The position numbers were made by a program, and so were the translations under genes. Shown one piece after another: positions 11,761 to 20,991 of a stretch of 64,000 nucleotides of DNA (position 1 is its first letter; each line of letters begins with the position of its first letter). Source of the DNA: Chlorops oryzae. Taxonomy: Eukaryota; Arthropoda; Insecta; Diptera; Chloropidae. The stretch is taken from the NCBI GenBank assembly GCA_020466095.1, contig CM035807.1, positions 100,377,999 through 100,441,998 of the forward strand, written 5' to 3'. The notes beneath the pieces are model-generated. The model saw only the letters and a list, made by a program, of their open reading frames with translations, had not been told where the DNA came from and searched no databases.

Positions 11761-12240
11761 GGAAACAGTAGAAACTATTAGATTGACAGTAGAACTTTTT
11801 GTATTTTACGTAGGTTCTATGATATTTCCATCGCAGATTCTATGATATTTAAATCGTTACATCTATGATGAACAAAATTCTTCCACAGTAGAAACTATTG
11901 AATTTACAATAGAAATTATTGTATTTTACGTAGATTCTATGACATTTCCATCGTAGATTCTATGATATTGAAATCGTAAAATCTATGACGGACAAAATTC
12001 TTCCACAGTAGAAACTATTGAATTTACAATAGAAATTATTGTATTATACGTAGATTCTATGACATTTCCATCGTAGATTCTATGATATTTAAATCGTAAA
12101 ATCTATGATGGGCATATTTCTTCCACAGTAGAAACTATTATATTTACAGTAGAACTTATTGTATTTTACGTAGCTTCTATTATATTTTTCTACGTCTTCC
12201 TATCGTAGAAACAACGATGCATAATTTTTTCAGTGTAAAT
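11761..12240 (+). repeat. 120-bp tandem array (four units)
   Basis: The word CAGTAGAAACTATT recurs at the same position of units starting 11761, 11881, 12001 and 12121, a period of exactly 120 bp. The two middle units are nearly identical, and the outer ones diverge. Each unit carries CGTAGATTCTATGA-like words also seen near the left end of element F2. Confidence 0.9.
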
Positions 12241-13313
12241 ACACAATGAGAAGTAGTAAAAATTAAAATTCTTTTTATAACTATATCCAAATAACTGACA
12301 ATAATTTTTTAAAGATGATAACCATATTTATAGCAATGTTGCAAATTTTCTTTATCCAAAGTTTAAGTCTATAAAGTAGCTATACCCACTCCACATTTCA
12401 ACAGTCTGAGATGTATAGTGAAAAACTTATCCGCGAAAAATCGTAAATATCGTGATTTTTGAAACTTCTGAACCATTTACCACAACCCCAGATAGGACTA
12501 CGAAAGAAACTGGTACGCAGTTTTTCAAACATATACCAAAGGCAAGTGCATGCCAAATTTCAGTATGATACCTTTCATGGTTTAGGATTAAATTACGAAA
12601 AATTTATTTGTGACCGACAGACAGACAGACATGGCAAACTTAATATACCCACGATATGAGGCAGGTGAGGAAGAGAGGGAAATGGAAAAAAAACATGAAT
12701 AGTCGCGCTTAGCGCTCGAGACGTTTTTGCAATTCTAGGTATATAGTCGAATCAGAATGCCCCATTCATCGACCAACTGTGGTGACTCGTGTACCATTGA
12801 AAAATGTGCACATAGCTGCTATTAAAATTTTGGGATTCAGCAGAACTAGTTTATCAGTCACGTCCTTGTTCATAAATTTTTTACCCTCGAAGAATGCAGA
12901 CCCCTCAGCGGACCCAACAACTAACGTTTCCACCTATGGGTGCGATCTTGCGAGCGACCAACTATATCATTGCACTTGTTTATTTTTTATTTTTGCCCGA
13001 AAAAATTTAAGTTAAATTATAACTTTTAAATCTGATCGAAAAAATAAAAATCAAATTTTTATTTTTATTTTTGACTGAAAAAATAAAAATCGATTTTAAC
13101 TTTTTTTTCTGACTTAAAAAATAAAAATCAGAATTTGATTTTTATTCTTGACTTAAAAAATAAAAGTCAAATTTTAATTGTTATTTTTGACCGAAAAAAT
13201 AAAAGTCAAATTTTAACTGTTAATTTTTGACGGAAACTTTATACAATAAGAAATAACGATTATTTTTTGACTTTTAAAATAAAAGTCATAACAGTTACGG
13301 TCCCTGGTAATAT

Positions 13314-14417
13314 CGATCGAAATAGTTTCGTTCTCTTTAAAGCTTTAAAAATATTAGTTTTTTTTTTTTTTTTTTTTTTTTGGTTTCCTCATCGAATCCA
13401 TTACGAAGAATCCACGGATGACATGAACACATTTCATATTAACTTTAAAAGCATCATAAGCCTTTATGCTTGTCGCAATGGAAATCAACTCTGACCGCAT
13501 AATGCGTCCTCATAACGAACGTAAGCTTTAAGCCGTCGTAAGTGCATTCAGTCGGGTTTATGTTAAATGCTAATAACAGTCACAAATTCAAACCGTCACC
13601 CACAAAGCCCCAGACAGAAATGGTCAATAATTTCGAATGGAAAATATCAAATGACAAGGGATGTTAAAATCAACTTCGGGCAGTTGCAAATGCCAACAAA
13701 AATGATTATGTGGTTGGTTCAGCAGCAACCATTTTTATTTTAACATACAACATTACAGTTTAATAGGTGCTTCTAGGTTATAGTTTGGCTTAACTTTTAC
13801 CTGCGTATATGCATTATAATATTAATTGGCAAACAATTTGCACCATTCCGCAAAATTATGTTGCTGTTGCTGTCGATGCTACTAAGCTGAAGCATTTCTG
13901 TGGTACTTTGTGCAGTTGGAAAATAACGACCGCACCGGGAGCGTCCTGGTATTGACATTTACATGCATGTCAAGTGATTATAAAGCCGTGTATATCTGAG
14001 AGCAGACATGATGTTCCTTGTTTAGTATGCCGCATTGCAAATGTTGTCAACCATGTCGACTATGATGAGACTATGCAGTACATTTTGTTGATACTCGTTG
14101 CTTCTTGCTGCTTGGGTAGAGCAATTTAATTTTTGGTACGCTAAGTCAGTGCAATTTTGAAACGTGCAGTTCACTCTACTCCCACGCCACCGTACAAACA
14201 TACATACATTCTTCAATAACGAAGAAGATTAAGCGATTGTCGAAAGTTGAATAGAGTTCAGTGTATTGACATTATATTGTGTTTAAGTCCTTAATTTCGT
14301 TAGGTTGACTCAAGTCTTTTGTCACAATGCAGGTCAATGTTGATGAAGAATGATGAAGTTGTAGCAGTAATGGCGGCAGGTAGTGTACTGTCTTAACTGT
14401 CTGCGGTGCAGGTTCGA
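13314..14417. other. Non-coding DNA, no gene recognised
   Basis: Contains a T homopolymer (about 13359-13381). Otherwise unassigned sequence without a credible frame. Confidence 0.55.
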
Positions 14418-14420
14418 TTA

Positions 14421-15419
14421 CACTGTGCGACAGCAATTTTCGGGCCAAACCAAACCAATTGCAAATGAAAGTACACATGTGGAATAGTAAAACCTCAACT
14501 GGTTTTTGGTCTGGCAGGCTACAATTTTTTTTTACAGTGTATTAAAATTTCGCAATATTGGTCATATATTATACTAAAAAATATGGTAAATCTAGTATAA
14601 ATATTGATTTTTCTTAAAATTCGTCTGAGAAGTTTTTTAGTAAAATTCAATGACAAATTTTTTTGTAGAACATTTTAACCCGTTAAACCCCACCGTTATG
14701 TGACTATTTAACCCAGTTTTCCAAAAACTGTTCAAAAGCCTTCTTAAACTGGGTATTAAAGGGTTAATATGTTCCACAAAAATATTCCTTGGAAAATTTC
14801 ACTGGGGGTTGTCAAAGACATTGAGCACCTATGGGTTAAACCTACTTGAGAAAAGTGTAACCAAATTTAACTGATGTATTTCATGTATTCTATATCAAAT
14901 AAAACTCGGAGTTGTTTTTGGTGGAAAAAAAAGCTGGGCTCTAAAAAAAAGCACCCGTTTCATTAATATAGCTTTTCTCAAGTAGGTTTAAACCCATAGG
15001 TGCACAATGTCTTTGACAACCCCCAGTGAAATTTTCCAAGGAATATTTTTGTGGAACATATTAACCCTTTAATACCCAGTTTAAGAAGGCTTTTGAACAG
15101 TTTTTGGAAAATTGGGTTAAATAGTCACATAACGGTGGGGTTTAACGGGTTAAAATGTTCTACAAAAAATTTTTTCATTGAATTTTACTAAGAGTCTTTT
15201 CAGACGAATTTTAAGAAAAATCAATATTTATACTAGATTTACCATATTTTTTAGTATGATATATGACTAATATTGCGAAATTTTAATACACTGTAAAAAA
15301 AAAATTGTAGCCTGCCAGACCAAAAACCAGTTGAGGTTTTACTATTCCACATGTGTACTTTCATTTGCAATTGGTTTGGTTTGGGCCCGAGCCGATGACC
15401 TGAAAATTGTCGCACTGTG
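14421..15419. mobile_element. Foldback element G1, possibly Harbinger-like
   Basis: Two arms of about 450 bp are inverted copies of each other (for example GGTTTTTGGTCTGGCAGGCT near 14499 and its complement near 15310). The ends are CACTGTGCGACA on the left and, inverted, CACAGTGCGACA on the right. TTA lies on both sides (14418-14420, 15420-15422), the 3-bp target typical of PIF/Harbinger, although TTA by chance is possible. The left arm lacks a few bases next to the GGGCC block. No transposase. Confidence 0.75.
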
Positions 15420-15476
15420 TTACCGGCGTAGCAAAGTTCTAAACTCCGAATAGGGGCGATTCCGCAAAGTGCGGCA

Positions 15477-16066
15477 CATGTAGGACTGTAGGTCTAACTC
15501 TTCTTCTTCCTAATCCCTGCAATGTGCTAGAGCTACGCTGCTTCAACATAGGCATATAGCATGAGGAAAAGAGAAGCACGCTATGGCAGCGAAATCTTTA
15601 GCTCTGCTGTGGTGAAATGCATTGCCACTATTATTTTTAATTTTGGGCGATTTTCGAGTACATTACATATAAAATATCTGCCAAACTCATAAAATGATAT
15701 GAAAAGCTTGAAAAACATAAAACTAATCAAGGATTTTGAATATTAAGGAGAAATAGAAATTGTTCTTTTAGTCCTACCTTGTGCACATAACTTTTTCATC
15801 ACACTGTTTCAGCAAAAATACTAAACTCTATGTACAATCAAATTCGTAGCCGTAGTCAAAAATATATGTCAATTTATTACAAAATGAAAACATTCGCGAA
15901 CATTAAGCAAAAACATATCGCAGTAACAGCAGAGCTAAAGATTTCGCTCCCATTGCATGCTTCTCTTTTCCTCATGCTATATGCCTATGTTGAAGCAGCG
16001 TAGCTCTAACACATTGCAGGGATTAGGAAGAAGAAGAGTTAGACCTATAGTCCTTTATGCTACATG
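15477..16066. mobile_element. hAT-like foldback element G2
   Basis: Ends CATGTAG...GGACTGTAGGTCTAAC and inverted CATGTAG...GGACTATAGGTCTAAC. An exact 8-bp duplication GTGCGGCA lies at 15469-15476 and 16067-16074. Arms of about 150 bp (TTCTTCTTCCTAATCCCTGC and onward) are inverted copies. It lies 50 bp from G1. The 8-bp target places it with hAT-type elements; there is no coding frame. Confidence 0.85.
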
Positions 16067-16392
16067 GTGCGGCATCTAAACTACACTAACCTTAAAGTGC
16101 TGCTGTCCACGGAGTTCTTTCTGATGTCTAAGTTTCTCGTTTCAAGCTCTTTCCTCCCGAAATTTTTAAAGCAATCTTCTTGAGAAGATTCGCGAGTTTC
16201 CCCGCGCGATCTTACATTAGAACTGTAACAAATGGAATTGTATTCGTTACTGAGTAACTGCTGCACCGTATAGCACCGAGTAACAAAACGTCAACATTGC
16301 GTTACTCGGCGGTCACACGTATGGAAAAATGATTCGAAAAAATTTTTCAAGGAGACATATGACGTGGGAAGTACAGAGTAGAGCTGTCATAC

Positions 16393-16445
16393 TATCGATG
16401 TCGGCCCATCGATAGTTTCGATAGTGATAGTCCAAACTATCGATA
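16393..16445. promoter_or_regulatory. TATCGATA (DRE-like) cluster, left end of hAT-like element
   Basis: TATCGATG at 16393-16400, CATCGATA at 16407-16414 and exact TATCGATA at 16438-16445, with TCGATAG fragments between. In Drosophila TATCGATA is the DRE bound by the BED-finger factor DREF. Here they are subterminal repeats of a transposon, so promoter function is only a possibility. Confidence 0.6.
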
Positions 16446-16888
16446 TATCGTCGATAGTATCGCATGACTCGGAGTTAACTATTTGAATTGAAAATTTTTA
16501 ACTAGTTGTTTATTTTTAGACAATTTAATAATGAAAAGTTGCATCCGTTTTTTAGATTTTATAGCTTTCAACGTTATTACCGTATTTTTTATTGGTAAAC
16601 AGTTCATATATCATTAGAGGATAGAAAAAGGGAAATAAGACACAACTAATTATTTACCAGCCATTGATTTTCGTTAAAACACTAATAACATGTCGACGTT
16701 TTTGGGTTCAACTGGACGTCTTCTTTCCTGAAATTAAGAATTTTCGATTTACTGAACATTCTTCTCCAAATTCGTTAAAGTGGTCGGAATTTCTTCTTAA
16801 ATCTAAAATTCTACTTATCGCCAAGTCTTACGTCCTTTTTTAGCTAAAAAGTGATGTCAACTTCGTTACTTAGTGCTGCTTATCTAAC

Positions 16889-16953
16889 TATCGATGGCGA
16901 AGTAAAAACCATTCGATGGTTTCACAAATAGAAAACTATCGATAGTATCGATA
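16889..16953. promoter_or_regulatory. TATCGATA (DRE-like) cluster, right end of hAT-like element
   Basis: TATCGATG at 16889-16896 and exact TATCGATA at 16937-16944 and 16946-16953. Mirror-image partner of the left cluster. Confidence 0.6.
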
Positions 16954-17713
16954 GTTTTAAGGATAGTTTTGCAGCTAGTACAGAGACGCATTTTTCTTGG
17001 ATGTTCCGAAACAATCTTTGTTTCTCTTTCTTTCTTATGCATTCAAATTCAATGTTTTCGAAACATGTTTCATAAGTGTGACCGGCGAGTAATTCGTAAT
17101 TTTCTTGGTCGCTGTTCATATTAGACGACAAATCAGCGCGATAAAGATTGTTTGTTGGCACCGGACGTTCGGGGTTAGAGAGAAGAGCCTTTGTCGTACG
17201 TACTCGGCGACACGCTTTGTGCCTGCCTTTCTTATTATAAAAATAGTGCTGCCATATTTCGTTAAATGTTGTTTTCTTATTAATTCCGAAGTTATTAAGT
17301 TTTGATGACGAATAATTTAAGATAATAGCGGAAATTTTCTCAGAAACCAACTTTTGTATAAACATATTGTATAGAAAACTATGAAAATAATATATTTTTC
17401 TTACACCAAGAGCTGAGGGGATTTTATGTATGTATGTTTTCTGGCACTACTGAATACACCAATTTCTTCTGCTTGTTCAAATGGCGCCGAGACAATTTTT
17501 ACTGATGTGAGCACGAAAGAGACGTAAAAAGAGAATTCACCGTGTCGCTTGCTTGAATACCGCCTAATATCACAGCGACTTTCTTTGCGATTTTTCAGCT
17601 TTGGCGACGTCACGATAAGGGAAAATCAGTTTAAGTCAACGTGGTGGCGTAATTTGGTTTCAACTGGATACGCAATATTTTGTCCTGTGTAAAATCAAAC
17701 GAAACATCAAAGT

Positions 17714-18269
17714 CCGGTTCTACATTAAAAGGTAAAACGCGACTCACTGGAATGAAATCTTTGTCAGATAGCATCCGTCGTACGTCACGTCATATGACTG
17801 ACAGCAACGTGTTGACGTAAGTGACCGACACAATAAGAAATAAGTACGTCATTGACGTATAAACAATTTTTCAGCTGTGTTGTGAGTTTAAAAACTAGTT
17901 ATCAAAAAATATGGATTTTGAGGATATTTTGGACTTGATAATTATAGTGCTTATGCTTTATGAAGCTCGCAAGTGTCTGCATATGATGAAACAATCAGCT
18001 GGCTGCTGTCAAACAAAGCGACGTACTGTCGAAAGTTGAGAGTTGCCCAACTTTTGTGCGTCACGTCGACGCAGAAGTATTGATTGGGATAAACTTCATA
18101 TAAACACATGTATTTCAACTAAGCTGTCAGTCATATGACGTGACGCATGACTTACGACGGAGCCTATCTGACAAAGGCTTGAGAGTGACAGAGGCGGAAG
18201 ACATTAAGACTTCGTCCCTCTCATGTGTTTCTTTCTAGTGAGTCTCGTTTTGCCTCTTATTGTGGAACC
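17714..18269. mobile_element. Foldback element K
   Basis: Nested inverted blocks: outer CGGTTCTACATTAAAAGGTAA (17714 onward) with its complement ending near 18269; inner TTTGTCAGATAGCATCCGTC and GTCATATGACTGACAGC near 17760-17813 with complements near 18123-18178. The left side lacks about 45 bp present on the right. The centre holds a 42-codon frame from 17911 that begins MDFEDILDLIIIVLMLYEARK. I do not recognise it with certainty. No target duplication could be fixed, so the ends are approximate. Confidence 0.65.
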
Positions 18270-18800
18270 GCACAGAGGAGCATTTCAGTACTGGTCGAGA
18301 GACTGTTTTCCTAATTTAAACGCGAACTTTGAGGTTAAGAACCTATACTGAGATAAGCAGTAAGTAAAGCGCCCATAGGAAATACGTGCAAGAAAATTTC
18401 AAAGTACTTCGAAGTAAATACTTAACTTTTGCTTAGATTGAGATGTCAAGTAATCAAGTGCGCAGGGTTGCATGCAACTTTTCTGCTTTACTTTGACAGA
18501 CATATGAACATGTCCACTTTTTATGCGAAGTAAATGCCAGAACAACTGATTCCGGAACATTTTTCAAAGTAAATACTGACAGCAACTTTGAAGGTGTTTA
18601 ATTGTTGGCATACTTTGTAGAATTAAACAACAGTGAATATAGTTGTCGCTCTCACACTTTACGACGTTGTATCGAAAAGGCTCCTAATTTGCAAGTATTT
18701 ACTGCATATCACAGTATAGGCCCTTAATTGGTACAACGGACAAGAAAGGAAGTATGCTGAGGAGTATTTTTACGCCCACGCAATCGATTCGTTTGCGTAG

Positions 18801-18976
18801 CTCGCCGGTCACACTTATGAAACATGTTTCGAGAACATCCCAGTTCAATGCATGAGAAATAAAGTGAAACAAAGATTGTTTCGGAACATTCAACAAACAA
18901 CCGTCTCTTTACTTCGCACGTCTTTCTCTACTTACAAATTGTTTCAAAACATGTTTTCATACGTGTGACCGGCGAG
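18801..18976. mobile_element. CTCGCCGGTCACAC-type MITE, copy b (uninterrupted)
   Basis: Ends CTCGCCGGTCACACTTATG and inverted CTCGCCGGTCACACGTATG; 176 bp. Sister of copy a (16305-17089), in the opposite orientation, roughly 85% alike in the aligned half. It lacks the hAT-like insertion. Confidence 0.85.
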
Positions 18977-19636
18977 TAACATAACATAGGTCTTTTAAAG
19001 AAGATTGCGCACATCGAAATTCAAAAATGTTTCGAGCTGCGCATCGACGTCATAAGTACTATAAACAGCTGGTTGAAAAATCACTTGTTCGTTTGAAATT
19101 TAAATACTGTATCGTAAATGTTTTTGATATTTTTTTGCCTTTCAACAATTTTGGTTTGTTGAAAACGCTCAATGAAATAATGAAGTTTTTTATCGATGTT
19201 TTGCGAGACCATACAATATTGTATGTGCGAGACGTTGCTTTACGCTAGGCTGATTTTTGTAACGTTACCAGCAATATTTAAGCGCTTATAGCTCCTTAAC
19301 CATAAGTGCAATCAAAAATATTTTAAGGAACGAATTGTTGGTCTAGTTATTTCTAACACAATGATTAAAAAAAACTAGTGTTTTCATTGGGTTTCGTCAA
19401 GTTTGAGGTGGAAATACATATGAAAAAATAAACAATGGACGTATGTATAACGATACCAGTGTGAAAATTGCCCGTACAAATAGTCCTCAATATGGGTTTG
19501 CATTGAAATAAGCTCCTTTTTGGAAACTTGCAATCATAGCAATTAATTTTTAAAAGCTACGAATTCAGAAATTCATGGCTGCATACAAACATTCATAAAC
19601 ACATGCATGCGTACGTGCGAGAACACCCTGCAGCTA

Positions 19637-20725
19637 ATCCAACTACTCCGGGACTAGTCACAAAAAAAACTTGAACTACGAAGTGTTAATTTCCCAACCA
19701 ATGCTTTAAAGTTTAAACTGTTTTTTTTTTTTTTAACATAGAGTTGTCATTGAAAAATAACCACTCCCACATCTAACTACTCCACGAGTAGACATCATGT
19801 GGTCAATTAGAGATCGATAGTCGCATTTGTACCAGTTAGGCTAATTTTTTAACTACACTTCCTGTAGACCACTTGTTGCTACTCAAGGTCTAGCCGATTC
19901 TCATATATATAAAAGACTCTATACAGGGTGTTCCATACTCAATAGATCAAAAAAAAGGTGGTGATAGGGGGGTCCAGACGGACCAAAAATCGTATAGCAG
20001 GGGGGGGGGGGGGTCGCAAATGCACCCCTGAGGAGTTACATGCAAAAAACAATATTTTCGTTTTTCACTGGTGCTCCTCACTTACAGGCCGTAAATTCAA
20101 AATCACATATGATATGAAAAGCTTGGCGGTTTTCCGTTAACACTGCATACTACGATTTTAAATAATTCAACTCCGTTTTCTCTGGTACTACCACCTAAGC
20201 CTAAAATAGTGTAATTTTGGCTTTTAAAGTGATTTAATTCAAAAGAAATACGATCGAGCCTCTTTTTTTTACTCTTTTCGAAAACTTTGAGTTTTTCTCT
20301 TCAATTTGATACCATGGTTGCTAAAAAGTTTCACAATCAATGCAAAACTAAGGTTTGAAAATAATTATTTTGTATTTTCGACTCCCAGAAAAGTTATTTT
20401 AATCAAATTTATTGAGCACACTTTTAGGCAGCATGAGAAAAAGAAAATTCTAAGAAATTTAAAAATTTCTGAATAGTGTTTTAGTTTTACATATCCGCCT
20501 AAAAGTATGCTCACCAATTTAGTCGAATTCTTTCCACGCCTCTAGCTCCTTACGAGTGCAAGATGAACCCCCCATTCCATACAATTTTTTGCTTGTATGA
20601 GTTCCCCCTATCACCTCTTTTTTTATCCATTGAGTATGAAACACCCTGTATATTGACTGTTCATATTTCGAGTATCCTCAGAGTACTCCTTTTTGGTAAA
20701 TTGGCCTCTTCACTAATACAGGGTA
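19637..20725. repeat. Dispersed repeat R, copy 1 (split by a MITE)
   Basis: The start AATCCAACTACTCCGGGACTAGTCACAAAA-type block (19637-19666) and the end block (20665-20725, with CTCAGAGTACTCCTTTTTGG) match the start and end blocks of 39596-40774 in the same order and orientation. The middle differs because each copy has been invaded by a different element (19924-20648 here). I cannot assign R to a class. Confidence 0.6.
19924..20648. mobile_element. Mariner-like MITE with CAGGGTGTT ends
   Basis: Ends CAGGGTGTTCCATACTCAAT and inverted CAGGGTGTTTCATACTCAAT, flanked by TA (19922-19923, 20649-20650). Subterminal AAAAAAGAGGTGATAGGGGG-like blocks are also inverted. A G homopolymer of about 14 bp sits near 20000. 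No transposase. Confidence 0.85.
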
Positions 20726-20767
20726 CATGCAAGTACAACAAATAAATAATTCCCTAAAGCGCACATA

Positions 20768-20989
20768 TCGCACAGGGACTTCATTAGTGTCACAACTCAA
20801 AAGTTGCAATTTTTCAAGAAACGCACTTTAACCCATGCGTTTTCATGACAAAGAGCCTGAAATAACTGTTTTTTGCTCTGATTTTCAATAACAAAACCGC
20901 AGGTAGACCGATGATCTGTGAAGACATTCCTTGCATTAACCCCAATTTGACAAATTTTGAGTTGTGACACTATTGAAGAACATATGCGA
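20768..20989. mobile_element. TATCGCAC-family MITE, copy 2
   Basis: TCGCACAGGGACTTCATTAG-like left end with an inverted right end TCGCATATGTTCTTCAATAG. The block GTGTCACAACTCAAAA is shared by both ends and resembles the other copies. TA flanks at 20766-20767 and 20990-20991. Confidence 0.82.
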
Positions 20990-20991
20990 TA

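Larger units (their letters stand above)
11038..12235. mobile_element. Array-bearing element F2 (CACTGAAAAAATT ends), nested in E
   Basis: Ends are CACTCAAAAAATT on the left and, inverted, CACTGAAAAAATT on the right, flanked by TA (11036-11037, 12236-12237). The interrupted host satellite unit continues beyond the right end. In order inside: CGTAGAATCTATGATATCC-like units, a 22-bp tandem array, a B-box-like GGTTCGATCCCTGC followed by a long T run (core 11341-11544), a tRNA-like stretch on the minus strand, and a 120-bp tandem array made of TCTATGATATTT and CGTAGATTCTATGA-like words. The core is shared with element F at 32711-32906, but arrays and ends are not. A short frame starting MKELVRDVLEG occurs in both cores; its function is unknown. 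Confidence 0.8.
10040..13307. mobile_element. Composite foldback element E
   Basis: The left end CCAGGGATCG and the right end, read inward, CCAGGGACCG are flanked by an exact 6-bp duplication TAATAT (10034-10039 and 13308-13313). Arms of AT-rich DNA (about 10040-10410 and 12985-13307) built from AAAATAAAAGTCAAATTTT-like units are inverted copies. Between them lie a module shared with the loop of element A, a 101-bp satellite, a TATCGCAC-type MITE (10495-10730) and the large insertion 11038-12235. No transposase frame was found. At 3.3 kb it is the longest delimited element here. Confidence 0.8.
16379..16977. mobile_element. hAT-like MITE with TATCGATA subterminal repeats
   Basis: Exact 8-bp target duplication GTACAGAG (16371-16378, 16978-16985). 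The left end is TAGAGCTGTCATACTATCG; the right end inverted is TAGCTGCAAAACTATCC. Both ends carry clusters of TATCGATA or one-base variants. The sister MITE 18801-18976 has the uninterrupted target (CTCTTTAC at 18905-18912, opposite strand). The interior, about 420 bp, has no recognisable protein. Confidence 0.9.
16305..17089. mobile_element. CTCGCCGGTCACAC-type MITE, copy a (interrupted)
   Basis: Left end CTCGGCGGTCACACGTATG, right end inverted CTCGCCGGTCACACTTATG. Removing the nested hAT-like element 16379-16977 and one target copy leaves 178 bp. This aligns from end to end with the inverted 176-bp sister copy 18801-18976. Flanks are TTA and TAA, so a TA target is possible. The 147-codon minus-strand frame that runs through its right part is rejected as a gene. 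Confidence 0.85.

Noticed and set aside
10761..12240. CRISPR-like arrays (regular 22-, 101- and 120-bp repeats)
   Set aside because: Units are contiguous tandem repeats without unique spacers, in eukaryotic DNA, inside transposons.
16922..17365. 147-codon minus-strand frame as a gene
   Set aside because: It runs across the end of a MITE, the end of the nested hAT-like element and unique DNA. Its first part is AT-rich and has no domain, and the sister MITE shows the right part is transposon DNA.
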